Shown: positions 1 to 9,585, numbered from the stretch's first letter. The stretch is DNA of 64,000 nt from Erythrobacter donghaensis (GCF_002155425.1 NZ_MUYG01000006.1:62001-126000), one strand, 5' to 3'. A program made the numbers and translations. Notes: generated by a model from the letters alone, not told the origin.

Positions 1-61
1 TCCGCCCGTTTTCGATCACGGGATAGGGGATCATTCGTCCGATTTTTTTCTTGTTCAGCAT
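1..61 (-). CDS. Possible 5' end of a gene leaving the window
   Basis: An ATG on the minus strand at 61 opens a frame that stays open to the window edge and reads MLNKKKIGRMIPYPVIENGR. Only 20 codons are visible, so no family can be assigned. A weak AAAGG lies about 10 bases upstream. If real, it is divergent from the sulfotransferase-like gene and shares the 62-216 intergenic space. It could be chance. Confidence 0.35.
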   Translation of the reverse strand, partial: MLNKKKIGRMIPYPVIENGR

Positions 62-216
62 GGGAGGCGGGCCTTTCCGGGAGCCACTTTTGGTCTAAGG
101 GGTGCAGCCGATGCCCGCAAGCGCGAGATGGGTGTTGCACTGCAAAAAAGATCACCCCAAAAGAGGGCAGCAGGGTCGCGCCGTAACCTCTCTCGCCATC
201 AGGAACAGGAAAAAGC

Positions 217-1113
217 GTGCTCAGAAAGCCCCTGACCACCACCCACCCGCACGGATATGTGCTGGCGCGCAAGGATCGCGCGCTCGGTCTGTTGCGGATT
301 TCCAAGAACGCATCGACCGAGTCCAAAAACCGGCTCGAATGCGCGGACTGGCTGGCGTTTGACGACTATCAGGGCCCGGTGGTTGCCTTCCTGCGCGAAC
401 CGGTATCGCGCTTCCTGTCATCGGTCCCTGAAACCGCGCTGCGCATGACCCATTTCGCGATTACGGAAGAATGGCGGCAGGACCGGGTGGTGATCGAAGA
501 GGACATCCATCACGAGCTGATGCGCCTTGCTCAGGCCCCGATCGCCACGGTGATGGAGGCCTTTGTCGAGCTGGTCGCGTACGACTTCTTCGACGCGCAT
601 CACGAGCCGCAGCACGCCTTCTTCACCGATCGTCACATGGGCCTGCGTGTCGACCCGCATCTCTACCTGACCGAAAGCTTCGAAACCGCCGTGCAGCAGA
701 TTGAGGCACGCTGCGGTATCCGCACGCCTGCGTCTGCCGGACGCGGGAACGAGGGCGGCGCAAAGCCGCGTGCGGGGCGCACCCCGCTGATCGATCTGGC
801 GCGCAAGGTGACGCGCACCGGGGTCTATCGCACCGTGGCCCATGCCGGCTTCCTCGGCCAGCGCTATCGCGGCGATGCGGGCCCGGCCCAAGTGCGCGAT
901 CTCAATACGATGGCCAACCAGTTTGCGCGCGAGGTAAAAGGCTATGCCTTGCCCGATACCCTGCGCGAGCGGATTGCCGCGATCTATGCGCTCGACCAGC
1001 AGCTCTGGGCCGAGGTCACCGCGCGCGGCGGCGATGTCGCGGCGAGCGCGGTGTGGCCGGGGATTGCCGCCGAGGGCGCCGCTCCGGTCAGCGCCGCAGC
1101 ACGATCCGCTTGA
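217..1113 (+). CDS. Sulfotransferase-like protein (PAPS-type fold)
   Basis: This 298-residue protein resembles carbohydrate sulfotransferases of the Sulfotransfer_2 type. RISKNASTES (residues 27-36) fits the 5'-phosphosulfate loop usually seen as IPKNACTS, and REPVSRFLSSV (60-70) fits the 3'-phosphate-binding RDPxxRxxS element. No signal peptide is seen. The start is GTG with AGGA upstream. It converges on, and overlaps by 26 bases, an SDR gene. In this polysaccharide neighbourhood a role in decorating a surface glycan with sulfate is a reasonable inference, but the acceptor is unknown. The C-terminal half, after about residue 170, shows no motif I can name. Confidence 0.7.
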   Translation: MLRKPLTTTHPHGYVLARKDRALGLLRISKNASTESKNRLECADWLAFDDYQGPVVAFLREPVSRFLSSVPETALRMTHFAITEEWRQDRVVIEEDIHHELMRLAQAPIATVMEAFVELVAYDFFDAHHEPQHAFFTDRHMGLRVDPHLYLTESFETAVQQIEARCGIRTPASAGRGNEGGAKPRAGRTPLIDLARKVTRTGVYRTVAHAGFLGQRYRGDAGPAQVRDLNTMANQFAREVKGYALPDTLRERIAAIYALDQQLWAEVTARGGDVAASAVWPGIAAEGAAPVSAAARSA

Positions 1114-1819
1114 GCGCGCCCTTCCAGCTCTCACCCAGCCGGATCTCGCCCCATTCCTGAAAGAACCGCCCGTGCGGGCCATCGCGCCCGCAGGTCAGCA
1201 GCGGCAGGAGCATGGCGTAGATCTCTTCTGGCGCATGGCCGTAATCGCTCATCGCAGTGCGGGTCGCGCCGGGGCTGAACTCGTTGACCAGCACGTCCGG
1301 GTACCGATCGCGGTCGATCTCGCCCGCGATCCCGCGCACCAGCGAATGGAGCGCGCCCTTGGACACCGAATAGGCGAGCGATCCGGGCAGCGGGTTCATG
1401 TCGGCGAGCGAGCCCATCACCACCACCCGCCCGTAATTGCGCGTCAGCATCGCAGGCAGCACCGCGCGCACCGCATTGGCAACACCGACCACGTTGATGC
1501 GCAGAACGTCGTCCAGATGCTCGGGCGTCTGGTCGAGGAAGTGCGCCTTGGGATAGACCGCCGCCGCCGCGATCAGATGCTCGACCGGGCCATGCGCCGC
1601 CTCGGCCGCGGCAAAGCCTTCCGCGCAGGACGCACCATCGGCGACATCGACCGTGATCGGGGTGATGTTTGGGGCAGTGGCGGCGAGTTCGGCAAGCACG
1701 GATTCATTGCGGCCCATCGCCGACACGCGGTGCCCGTCAGCGGCAAACTGGCGGGCGAGCGCCTGCCCGATCCCGCCGCTCGCCCCGGTGATCGCGACAT
1801 GGCGCTGGGCGGCGCTCAT
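1088..1819 (-). CDS. Short-chain dehydrogenase/reductase
   Basis: Classical SDR of 243 residues. The Rossmann glycine motif TGASGGIG is at residues 11-18, and the catalytic residues are visible as Ser137, Tyr150 and Lys154 (YSVSK). The substrate cannot be read from the sequence. The start ATG overlaps the stop of the upstream acyltransferase gene by four bases (ATGA), so the two are co-transcribed and probably translationally coupled. A role in modifying a sugar or lipid intermediate of the local polysaccharide pathway is inferred from context only. Confidence 0.85.
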   Translation of the reverse strand: MSAAQRHVAITGASGGIGQALARQFAADGHRVSAMGRNESVLAELAATAPNITPITVDVADGASCAEGFAAAEAAHGPVEHLIAAAAVYPKAHFLDQTPEHLDDVLRINVVGVANAVRAVLPAMLTRNYGRVVVMGSLADMNPLPGSLAYSVSKGALHSLVRGIAGEIDRDRYPDVLVNEFSPGATRTAMSDYGHAPEEIYAMLLPLLTCGRDGPHGRFFQEWGEIRLGESWKGALKRIVLRR

Positions 1820-2922
1820 GCCCCGGCCTCCGCCCGCGGACGCAGGCGGGCGAGCACTCCGCGCGCGATCCGTTCCGGCCATTCCTTGTGGCCCAGCGCC
1901 GGTTCCTCGATCCACCGCCACGAGGCATAGGCGAGGGCCAGCGTGATCGGCCAGCACACCGCGAACAGCGCCAGCCACGAGGTGAAGGGATAGAGGTTCA
2001 TCAGCATCATCAGCACCACCGAATGCATGAGGTAGACGCCGTAGGACAGGTCGACGCCCGTCGTCAGCGGCGTCTCGGGAAAGCGCAGCAGGCCGATGCC
2101 GACCACCAGATAGGTAGTGAGCAAGGGCGCGATCAGGTAGTCGAACGGCGTCGCCCATGCCGCCACCAGCAGCGCCAGCGCCGCCAGCATCAGCGTGCGC
2201 GACCACGGCACGACATTGCTGAACAGCTGGATCAGCACACCTGCGCCGAAATAGGCGAACAGGAACAGGAACATGAACGGCTTGCCGCGAACGCCGTCGG
2301 CCGCGATCGGCCCCAGCCCGAACCACAGCGCTGCCAGCGCTGCCACGTAGAGCGCCAGAAACAGCCAGCGCTGCCGCATCACGCCCACCCAGGCTAGACC
2401 CGCCAGCAGCAGGTAGCACGCCCATTCGAAATGCAGCGTCCAGATCGGCCCGTTGATCGTGTCGCCCCCGTCATAGTCGACCACGCCGGGCAGTTGCAGG
2501 CTGAGGAAGGTGGTGACGGTCTTGAGATAGCGCCATGTCACCGGACTGCTGTAATATTCTGCCACCGGCAGCGCGGAAAACCACGGGCCGACGACGAGCG
2601 CCGTGCCCACCACCACCGCCGCGAGCAGTGGCATGATCCGCATGAAGCGGCGGCTGAGGTAGCCGATCACGTTGCCGCTCTTTACCAGCCCCGGCGTGAT
2701 CAGGAAACCGCTGAGCGCGAAGAACACCGACACCGCCAGCAGACCCAATTGGGTGTAGCCGCCCGAAAACCGGAACAGCCAGTCATCGCGCACGATGTCG
2801 TGTTCGATCTTCATTGCATGGTGCACCACCACGGCACTCGCCGCGACCAGGCGCAGCATATCGAACCCGGGACCGCGATTGCCGAGGCGCTCATATGCGG
2901 TGCGCAGCGTGTCGTAGGGCAT
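1816..2922 (-). CDS. Acyltransferase 3 family membrane protein (OafA/ExoZ type)
   Basis: Integral membrane acyltransferase of 368 residues with about ten hydrophobic segments. The N-terminal FDMLRLVAASAVVVHHA (around residues 20-36) is the family hallmark, with the paired histidines thought to take part in acyl transfer. Members O-acetylate or otherwise acylate exopolysaccharide and O-antigen sugars at the cytoplasmic membrane. It is followed by the SDR with ATGA coupling and lies beside a hexapeptide acetyltransferase and an SGNH hydrolase. This is consistent with a surface-polysaccharide decoration module. Confidence 0.88.
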   Translation of the reverse strand: MPYDTLRTAYERLGNRGPGFDMLRLVAASAVVVHHAMKIEHDIVRDDWLFRFSGGYTQLGLLAVSVFFALSGFLITPGLVKSGNVIGYLSRRFMRIMPLLAAVVVGTALVVGPWFSALPVAEYYSSPVTWRYLKTVTTFLSLQLPGVVDYDGGDTINGPIWTLHFEWACYLLLAGLAWVGVMRQRWLFLALYVAALAALWFGLGPIAADGVRGKPFMFLFLFAYFGAGVLIQLFSNVVPWSRTLMLAALALLVAAWATPFDYLIAPLLTTYLVVGIGLLRFPETPLTTGVDLSYGVYLMHSVVLMMLMNLYPFTSWLALFAVCWPITLALAYASWRWIEEPALGHKEWPERIARGVLARLRPRAEAGA

Positions 2923-2969
2923 GGCAGGCCTTTCGCTTGTCTCTGTTGCGCGGCGCTACACGGCTGCGA

Positions 2970-3404
2970 TCAGCGATATTCTTCCTTGAGGACGCCGTAG
3001 CGATTGGTTTCGATGCCCGACCGGATGACCTTGGCCGGGTTTCCGGCGACGATGCTGTTGGGCGGCACATCGCGGTTCACCACCGATCCGGCGGCGACGA
3101 TGCTCTGATCGCCGATGGTGACGCCCGGCAAGATGATGCTGTGCGCCCCGATGAAGCAGTTTGCGCCGATCCGGGTATCGACCTTAATCAATCGGCATGT
3201 GTCGTGAGACAGGATCGTTACCCCAAAGGCAATGGTGGAATAGGCCCCGATATGCATCCCCTCAGGATAGGTCCGGTCGAGCTTCGCGCTGAGCGAAATT
3301 CGGGCGGTCGGGTGGATGTCCATGCCCCACACGCGTTTCCAGATGAAGATCTTGAACTGGATGATCGCTGTGCGGAGTGGCAAGAACCAATTGAGACTCC
3401 GCAT
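2970..3404 (-). CDS. Hexapeptide-repeat acetyltransferase (WcaF/LacA-like)
   Basis: A 144-residue left-handed beta-helix O-acetyltransferase. Isoleucine-patch hexapeptides run from about residue 35 (HPTARIS, IGAYSTIAFG) to the end. The typical acetyl-CoA-binding finish is present as GANCFIGAHSIILPGVTIG, then GSVV and IVAGNPAKVIR. It is shorter than full WcaF (about 180 residues) at the N-terminus. The chosen ATG at 3404 precedes MRSLNWFLPL; an internal ATG before DIHPTARIS is possible. It lies on the same strand as, and downstream of, a divergent SGNH hydrolase, within the polysaccharide locus. Confidence 0.85.
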   Translation of the reverse strand: MRSLNWFLPLRTAIIQFKIFIWKRVWGMDIHPTARISLSAKLDRTYPEGMHIGAYSTIAFGVTILSHDTCRLIKVDTRIGANCFIGAHSIILPGVTIGDQSIVAAGSVVNRDVPPNSIVAGNPAKVIRSGIETNRYGVLKEEYR

Positions 3405-3431
3405 GACGCTCCTGATCCGAAAGATATTCTG

Positions 3432-4160
3432 ATGCGGCCCCGCGCCGTGATAGTGCGAAATGCCCTGCTTGCAAGCGCGGTTTTGGGCCTTGTCGCAGTG
3501 CTGCTCTGGCCCGAGCGGATCCGCTGGACGGGCGCGGGCGCGGCGATCGTGGCCCATGATCTGCTGCCCGATCCTGTGCCTGAGCCGCTGGCGATTGCCC
3601 CCACTGCGACCATCATTGCCGAAGGGGACAGCCTGATTGCCGGGTCGCGCGGGAAGGACGCAGGCCTGCCTTGGCCGGCCCGGCTGGAACGAAAGCTCGG
3701 CGGGCCGAAAGTCGTCAATCGCGGACGCGGCGGCGCGACTGCAAGCGAGGGGGAGGCCCGGTGGCGCGATGCGGCGTGCGGCGATGTGGCGATCATTCTC
3801 TACGGCGCCAATGACGCGGGTGTGCGCGGCTGGATCCGCGGCGTAAAGGCCGTGCCGCTCGCGAGCTACCGGCAGGCGCTCGGGCGGATTGTCGCGCGCC
3901 AACGCGCCTGCGGGGCGGCGGTGATCGTGCTCGCTCCGCTGCCGCCGGGGAGCACCGCGATGGAAGGCCGCCTCGCCCCCTATCGGGCCGCCACCCGCGC
4001 CGTTGCCCGCGAACAGGGCGCGCTGTTCCTCGACCCGCAACCCGCTCTGGCCAGTTGCGCCGCGCCGCTCCAGCGCGATGGATTGCACCTGTCGGACGAG
4101 GGCCGCGCCGCGCTCGCCGCCTTTGTCGCCGCCCGGCTGCGCGTCAGCCCCGAAGGCTAG
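3432..4160 (+). CDS. SGNH/GDSL-family hydrolase, membrane anchored or secreted
   Basis: 242-residue esterase or lipase-fold protein. An N-terminal hydrophobic stretch (residues 9-25) looks like an uncleaved anchor or signal. The block I motif EGDSL holds the nucleophile Ser67, a GAND block III supplies the oxyanion Asn, and DGLHLSDEG near the C-terminus carries the catalytic Asp/His pair. In exopolysaccharide loci such enzymes often remove or transfer acetyl groups, a role inferred here from the neighbouring acyltransferases. Its stop overlaps the convergent GMC oxidoreductase stop by four bases. Confidence 0.82.
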   Translation: MRPRAVIVRNALLASAVLGLVAVLLWPERIRWTGAGAAIVAHDLLPDPVPEPLAIAPTATIIAEGDSLIAGSRGKDAGLPWPARLERKLGGPKVVNRGRGGATASEGEARWRDAACGDVAIILYGANDAGVRGWIRGVKAVPLASYRQALGRIVARQRACGAAVIVLAPLPPGSTAMEGRLAPYRAATRAVAREQGALFLDPQPALASCAAPLQRDGLHLSDEGRAALAAFVAARLRVSPEG

Positions 4161-5797
4161 AGCGCCAGCCTCTCGCCCACGCGCGCGCTCACCCGGATGG
4201 CATGGGCGGCGACCGTCAGCGCAGGATTGATCCCCAGTGACGAGGGAAACACCGAGGCATCGGCGACGAACAGGCCGGGCTGCCCCCAGACCTCGCCAAA
4301 GCCATCCACCACCGAGCTTTCCGGGTCGTGTCCCATCCGGCAGGTGCCCATCGGGTGGCCGAGATTGGGTTCGCCCGGCGCAGTCAAAAACCGCACGTTG
4401 AGCGGGCTGAAGGCCTCGCGCATCAGGCCGCGAAAGTGACGCGCCCGCGCGATCAGCTCGCCGCGCGGGCGATAGGTGACGGCGATCCGCTCCACGCCCT
4501 CGGCGTCGACCTCGGTCGTTACCCGGTTGTCGGCATAGGGCAGGTCCTGCAAGGCGGCGGTGAACAGCTCGCTGCGCGCGAAGATGCGCTCTGCCACTGC
4601 CCCCACGGGACGCAGCAGTACCCGCCCGGCCACGCCGGCGTCGATCCCGATCTGGCGCAGCTTGTCGTTGAGGAAGCTGGTGATCATCCCCGCCTTGCCC
4701 ACCATGCCGAGCGACTGGCATTCGGCCAGCGGCATCGCGCCCGATGCATAGTGATCGCGCATGGCGATGACCTTGCGCGGCCCATGGAGCGAGTGGCCCT
4801 CGGGCGCGGCCACCGCGAATATTTCCGAGGCGTGGAACATCAGCCCGCGCCCGATCAGGTCGGGCACCGCCCCGCCCCACAGCTCGCCCGAGGCTTGCAG
4901 CACACGCGGCGAATTGAGCGCGCCGCCCGCGAGGACCACCGCCCGCGCGGTGACGCTGGTTTCCTCGCCAGAGGCCGCCACGTAATCGACCGCCCAGCCC
5001 TCTGGCAGCCGCCGCAGCCGCCGCACCATCGCCCCGCGCTGAAGCGTCACCGGCGCGCCAGCCGCCAGTGCCGGGGCGAGCGCACGGTTGAAGCCATGCG
5101 CCTTGCAGTCGCGCAGACAGGTCGAGCCCTGACATTCGCTGCAGCCCGGACGGTAGGCGATGCCGACATGCATTCGGAACGGGTGCCGACCATTGGCCTG
5201 CAGACGCGCCACGATCGCCTCATGCGCGGGCGACAGCGGCGGCGGCGGTGCGAGGTCGGCATCGTCATCGGGGTCGGTCGGATCGCGGGTGCCGACCGGG
5301 GCGAGCAGGCGCTCGGCCTCGCGATAGGCGGTGAGGAAATCGTCATAGGCGACGGGCCAGGCGTTCGGCAAAGCGGTCTCGCCGCCCGCGTCCCACTGGT
5401 GCGGCTGGTTGTCGGTCTCGAAATCCCAGCGCCGCGCCCGGCCCAGCGCCGCGCCGTAGATCCGGCCCGATCCGCCAGGACCCATGCCCAATACCGCGTT
5501 GACTTCGACCGCCCGCGCGCCTTCGCGGCGGCGCATGATGAGCTGGGTCGGCCAGCGTTCGCCATCATCGACCGGCGCAGCACGCAGCCGCGCCATCAAT
5601 CCGCGCGGGCGCAGCGCGGCGACCGGGCCGTGCCCCGCTTCGAGCACCAGCACCCGTGCTCCCGCCGCAGCACACCGCGCCGCCGCGATCGATCCGCCCA
5701 TCCCGGCACCGATCATGACAAGGTCGAATGGCTGGTCGTGCGTAATGATGGAAACCCGCGCTGGCAGTTGCTTGACCTCGGTAAGGGCTTCGGCCAT
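4157..5797 (-). CDS. GMC-family FAD-dependent oxidoreductase
   Basis: Glucose-methanol-choline oxidoreductase of about 546 residues. The N-terminal FAD-binding motif is GAGMGGSIAAARCAAAG followed by an acidic strand end VLVLEAG. The C-terminal signature includes NLGHPMGTCRMG and FVADASVFPSSLGINPALT. A cysteine-rich segment (CSECQGSTCLRDCKAHG) in the middle resembles that of cholesterol-oxidase-like or long-chain alcohol members. The substrate is unknown. The start is uncertain: ATG at 5797 was chosen, but an in-frame TTG at 5821 would add eight residues. It is divergent from the flippase gene. Confidence 0.88.
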   Translation of the reverse strand: MAEALTEVKQLPARVSIITHDQPFDLVMIGAGMGGSIAAARCAAAGARVLVLEAGHGPVAALRPRGLMARLRAAPVDDGERWPTQLIMRRREGARAVEVNAVLGMGPGGSGRIYGAALGRARRWDFETDNQPHQWDAGGETALPNAWPVAYDDFLTAYREAERLLAPVGTRDPTDPDDDADLAPPPPLSPAHEAIVARLQANGRHPFRMHVGIAYRPGCSECQGSTCLRDCKAHGFNRALAPALAAGAPVTLQRGAMVRRLRRLPEGWAVDYVAASGEETSVTARAVVLAGGALNSPRVLQASGELWGGAVPDLIGRGLMFHASEIFAVAAPEGHSLHGPRKVIAMRDHYASGAMPLAECQSLGMVGKAGMITSFLNDKLRQIGIDAGVAGRVLLRPVGAVAERIFARSELFTAALQDLPYADNRVTTEVDAEGVERIAVTYRPRGELIARARHFRGLMREAFSPLNVRFLTAPGEPNLGHPMGTCRMGHDPESSVVDGFGEVWGQPGLFVADASVFPSSLGINPALTVAAHAIRVSARVGERLAL

Positions 5798-5850
5798 GCC
5801 GCAGTGCAGCGCGCGCAGCAAGGCCTAAGCGAAAAGGCAGATCGACAATC

Positions 5851-7137
5851 GTGACATCGGCGCGTTCCCGACTGACTTCGGACATGTTCACCGGCCTGGC
5901 GCTGCGAGGGGCGGGGGCGATTTCGAGCTTCGCACTGGCGTGGATGCTGGCACAGATGTTCGGCGCGAGGATCGTTGGGCTTTATCAGATCGGATTCACC
6001 ACTGCGACGCTGTTCGGCACAGTCGCTTTGCTTAGTCAGGATCTGGTGCTGGTGCGCCAGATCGCTCCGCTAATTCATGAAGAACGCTGGGCTGACATAT
6101 CGGCCCGGTTCCGCGGGGTGCGACGTTTCGTGACGATTGCCGGGGTGGTGCTGGCCGGGGCCTGCGCTGCGCTCGCCATTCCGCTGGCGCAGCTGGCGCT
6201 GGACGATGCCGCAATTGCGCCCTTCATCATCGCGCTCGCGCCCGCCGTGCTGCTGCTGGCGCTGATGCGGGTGCAGAACGCTCTGCTGCGCTGTCTGGGC
6301 AGCGTGCGGCTGTCGCAATCGCTTGAGGGGATATCCTACACCACCATCGCGATGGCCGGGCTGGCTGCGGTGTGGCTGCTGGCCAGCGATCCGCAGCCGC
6401 TGGCCGCGCCCGCGCTGGTGATCGCCGGACTGGTGATCTCGGTCGTGATCGGGGCGGTCTATTGCAAGCAGCGGCTGGCGCAATGGCCCGGCGATCTCGC
6501 CCCGCTGCCGGCCGATGCCCGCTCGGGCGCTTGGATTGCCGCGGCACCGATCCTGGGGCAGGCGGGAAGCTGGCTGATCCTGCTGCTGATCACCGGCCTG
6601 ATCGATGCGAGCGCGGGCGGCATTTTCCGCATCGCCCTGCTGACCTGCATGCTGATGCAGCTGATCAACACCTCCTTTGCGACCATGGTCGGCCCCTATC
6701 TGTCGCGTGCGGCCAAGGCCGGCGATCAGGCGGAGCTGCGCAAGATCGTCCGCACCGCCGGGCTGATCGGGGTGGCTCTGGCTGCGCCTGTGGGGATTGT
6801 GGCGCTGATGCTGCCCGAATGGGTGATGGGCCTGTTTGGCCCGGAATTCGTCGCTGGCGCACAGGCGCTGCAATTGCTGGCTGTCGGCCAATTGATCAAC
6901 GTGCTGGCCGGGCCGGTCGGGGTAGCGATGATCATGCTGGGGCGCGAGCGGACTGTGCTGGTGGTCGAGTGCGTCGCGACGCTGTCAGGTCTCGGCGCCG
7001 CACTAATGCTTCTGCCACAATGGGGCCTCGCGGGGGCGGGCGCAGGGCTGCTGCTCGCCGACCTGATCCGCAATGGCGCGAACTGGGTTCTGGTGCAGAC
7101 CGCCAGCCGCAGCCTGATGCCGATCGACGCCGATTGA
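5851..7137 (+). CDS. Polysaccharide flippase (Wzx/MurJ-like, MOP superfamily)
   Basis: 428-residue polytopic membrane protein with about twelve hydrophobic segments. The beginning, GLALRGAGAISSFALAWMLA, and GARIVGLYQIGF are typical of polysaccharide biosynthesis (Wzx) proteins, which move undecaprenyl-linked repeat units across the inner membrane. The start is GTG. It converges with the dTDP-rhamnose operon and lies about 13 kb from an O-antigen-ligase-like gene. No glycosyltransferases are seen in the window, so the remaining assembly genes are presumably elsewhere. Confidence 0.85.
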   Translation: MTSARSRLTSDMFTGLALRGAGAISSFALAWMLAQMFGARIVGLYQIGFTTATLFGTVALLSQDLVLVRQIAPLIHEERWADISARFRGVRRFVTIAGVVLAGACAALAIPLAQLALDDAAIAPFIIALAPAVLLLALMRVQNALLRCLGSVRLSQSLEGISYTTIAMAGLAAVWLLASDPQPLAAPALVIAGLVISVVIGAVYCKQRLAQWPGDLAPLPADARSGAWIAAAPILGQAGSWLILLLITGLIDASAGGIFRIALLTCMLMQLINTSFATMVGPYLSRAAKAGDQAELRKIVRTAGLIGVALAAPVGIVALMLPEWVMGLFGPEFVAGAQALQLLAVGQLINVLAGPVGVAMIMLGRERTVLVVECVATLSGLGAALMLLPQWGLAGAGAGLLLADLIRNGANWVLVQTASRSLMPIDAD

Positions 7138-7143
7138 GCCGCT

Positions 7144-8193
7144 TCAGCCCGCGATCAGCGGCCGCCACCAATGCTCGTTGTCGAGATACCAGCGCAGGGT
7201 CTGGCGCAGGCCCTCGTCGAAGCCATGCGCCGGGGCATAGCCGAGCTCGGCGCGGGCCTTGGTCTCGTCAATGGCGTAGCGGCGGTCGTGTCCGGCGCGG
7301 TCGGTGACGAAGGTCTTGAGGCTTGTCGTCGGCTCGCCCTTGGCGGCGGGGGCATCGGGGTAGCGTTCGGCCAGCCCCTCGATCTCGGCATAGGCGCGGT
7401 CGACCTCGCGGCAGATCGCGGCGATGACCTCAAGGTTGGGCAACTCCGCCCCGCCGCCGATATTGTAGGTCTCGCCCGGCTTGCCATTGGCGAGGCACGC
7501 CTCGATCCCGCGGCAGTGATCCTCGACATGCAGCCAGTCGCGCACGTTCATCCCGTCGCCATAGATCGGCAGATTGCGCCCATGGAGCGCGTTGAGCAGG
7601 AACAGCGGGATCAGCTTTTCGGGATATTGATAAGGCCCGTAATTGTTCGAGCAATTGCTGGTCGTCACCTCCAGCCCGAAGGTGTGGTGATAGGCGCGCA
7701 CCAGATGGTCGGACGCAGCCTTGCTCGCCGAATAGGGCGAGTTGGGGGCGTAGGGCGTGACTTCCGAGAAGGCCGGATCACTCGGCCCCAATGATCCGAA
7801 CACCTCGTCGGTCGAGATGTGGTGGAAGCGGTGCGGTTGGCCGCTGCCCGACAGCCATACGCTGCGCGCGGCCTTGAGCAGGCTGTTGGTGCCGAGAATA
7901 TTGGTGTCGATGAAGGCGTCCGGCCCGCTGATCGAGCGGTCGACATGGCTTTCGGCGGCGAAGTGCACCAGCGTGTCGATCGCGTGGTCGCGCAGCAGGC
8001 CTTCGACCAGCGCGGTGTCGCGGATGTCGCCTTCGATAAGTTCCGCCGCCGTGCCTTCGAGCGTGGAGCGGTTGCCTGCATAGGTCAGCGCGTCGAGCAC
8101 GATGACGCGGTCTTCGGGGTGCTCCGCGTTCCAGTAGTGGACGAAGTTGCCGCCGATGAACCCGGCGCCGCCGGTGACAAGCAGATTAGCCAA
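7144..8193 (-). CDS. rfbB: dTDP-glucose 4,6-dehydratase
   Basis: 349-residue extended SDR that converts dTDP-D-glucose to dTDP-4-keto-6-deoxy-D-glucose, the second step of dTDP-L-rhamnose synthesis. TGGAGFIG starts the NAD site. The dehydratase-specific Thr128-Asp129-Glu130 (ISTDEVFG) and the catalytic Tyr154/Lys158 (YSASK) are intact. It is the last gene of a four-gene leftward operon, and its start overlaps the end of rfbD by eight bases. Length and motifs match RmlB throughout. Confidence 0.97.
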   Translation of the reverse strand: MANLLVTGGAGFIGGNFVHYWNAEHPEDRVIVLDALTYAGNRSTLEGTAAELIEGDIRDTALVEGLLRDHAIDTLVHFAAESHVDRSISGPDAFIDTNILGTNSLLKAARSVWLSGSGQPHRFHHISTDEVFGSLGPSDPAFSEVTPYAPNSPYSASKAASDHLVRAYHHTFGLEVTTSNCSNNYGPYQYPEKLIPLFLLNALHGRNLPIYGDGMNVRDWLHVEDHCRGIEACLANGKPGETYNIGGGAELPNLEVIAAICREVDRAYAEIEGLAERYPDAPAAKGEPTTSLKTFVTDRAGHDRRYAIDETKARAELGYAPAHGFDEGLRQTLRWYLDNEHWWRPLIAG

Positions 8194-9043
8194 GCTTCGC
8201 TTCCTCTTTCAACATCGCGCGCAGATTGTCGCGCCAGGGGACCGCGGCATCGCCCAGAAAGGCGCGGGTCGCGCTGCAATCGAGCAGCGAGAAGGCCGGG
8301 CGGCGGGCGGGGGTCGGATAGTCGGCGGTGGTGATCGCGTTGATCACCGGAATGCGGGGGATGAGGCCGAGTGCGTTCGCCTCCTCGGCAATGGCGACAG
8401 CAAAGCCGTGCCAGCTGACCGCGCCATCGTCGCTGTGATGGAAGGTGCCGGGCGCGCCCTTTTCGACCAGCGCCCACAGGGTGCGGGCAAGGCCGGTGGC
8501 CCAGGTCGGCGAGCCGATCTGGTCGGCGACCACGCCCAGTTCGTCACGCTCTTTCATCAGCCGGATCATGGTCCGCACGAAGTTCGCGCCGCCCGCTTCA
8601 TAGACCCACGCGGTTCGCACCAGCAGGTCTTCGGGGCGCAGATGATCCTCGCCCTCGGCCTTGGTGCGGCCATAGGCGGACTGCGGATTGCGCGCGGCAT
8701 CGGGCGAATAGGGTGTCGAGGCCGTGCCGTCGAACACGTAGTCGGTCGACACGTGGACCACCTTGCCCCCGGTCCCCGCCATCGCCTCAACCATCACCGA
8801 GACAGCCTCGGCATTGATCGCGCGCGCCAGAGCCTCATCGTTCTCGGCCTTGTCGACCGCGGTGTAGGCGGCGGCGTTGATGATTACATCGGGCGCCTCC
8901 ACCACCAGCCGCGCGGTGAGCATCGCGGCGTCGGTGAGGTCGACATCTTCGACGTCGACGGCGTTGATATCGGCCCAGGCGGGCGCGGTGCGCTGCAAGG
9001 CCCCGCCAAGCTGGCCGTTCGCGCCGGTGATCAGCACCCTCAT
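8186..9043 (-). CDS. rfbD: dTDP-4-dehydrorhamnose reductase
   Basis: 285-residue RmlD homologue that reduces dTDP-4-keto-L-rhamnose to dTDP-L-rhamnose with NAD(P)H. The N-terminal ITGANGQLGGAL and the STDYVFDG strand are diagnostic, and YGRTKAEGE supplies the catalytic Tyr/Lys pair. The gene is coupled to rfbC by an ATGA overlap (9040-9043) and to rfbB by an eight-base overlap, so all four enzymes should be made from one transcript. Confidence 0.97.
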   Translation of the reverse strand: MRVLITGANGQLGGALQRTAPAWADINAVDVEDVDLTDAAMLTARLVVEAPDVIINAAAYTAVDKAENDEALARAINAEAVSVMVEAMAGTGGKVVHVSTDYVFDGTASTPYSPDAARNPQSAYGRTKAEGEDHLRPEDLLVRTAWVYEAGGANFVRTMIRLMKERDELGVVADQIGSPTWATGLARTLWALVEKGAPGTFHHSDDGAVSWHGFAVAIAEEANALGLIPRIPVINAITTADYPTPARRPAFSLLDCSATRAFLGDAAVPWRDNLRAMLKEEAKLG

Positions 9044-9585
9044 GCGAACACCGGCACGTCAGCCAGCGCCAGCCCGCGCGCGTCCTTGTCGGAAATCAGC
9101 GGATCGGCGCCCAGCGAGGGCCATTCGATCCCCACCGCCGGATCGTCCCACGCGAGCGTATGTTCGCTCTGCGGGGCATAGGGCGCGGTGCACTTGTAGA
9201 GGAAATCGGTATTGTCCTCGAGCGTGAGGAAGCCGTGCGCGAAGCCCTCCGGCACCCAGAACATCCGCTTGTTCGCGGCGCTGAGTTCAACGCCAACCCA
9301 CTTGCCGAAGGTCGGCGAAGAGGCGCGCAGATCGACCGCGACATCGAACACCGCGCCGTTCGCCACCCGCACCAGCTTGCCCTGCGGCTCCGGATTCTGG
9401 AAGTGCAGCCCCCGCAGCACGCCCTTCTGCGAGCGGCTGTGATTGTCCTGCACGAAGGTCAGGTCGAGCCCGGCTCCGGCAAAGGCGGCGGCATTCCACG
9501 TTTCCATGAAGAAGCCCCGCGCATCGCCGAACACGCGTGGCTCGATGATCAGCACACCGGGAAGCGCGGTTTCGATGATATTCAC
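9040..9585 (-). CDS. rfbC: dTDP-4-dehydrorhamnose 3,5-epimerase
   Basis: 181-residue RmlC cupin enzyme, which epimerises C3 and C5 of dTDP-4-keto-6-deoxyglucose. GVLRGLHFQ contains the catalytic His, and [12 protein letters not shown] and [16 protein letters not shown] are family blocks. The chosen start is a GTG at 9585 because it overlaps the rfbA stop as GTGA and gives the normal RmlC length. A longer frame upstream only adds sequence lying inside rfbA. Confidence 0.96.
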   Translation of the reverse strand: MNIIETALPGVLIIEPRVFGDARGFFMETWNAAAFAGAGLDLTFVQDNHSRSQKGVLRGLHFQNPEPQGKLVRVANGAVFDVAVDLRASSPTFGKWVGVELSAANKRMFWVPEGFAHGFLTLEDNTDFLYKCTAPYAPQSEHTLAWDDPAVGIEWPSLGADPLISDKDARGLALADVPVFA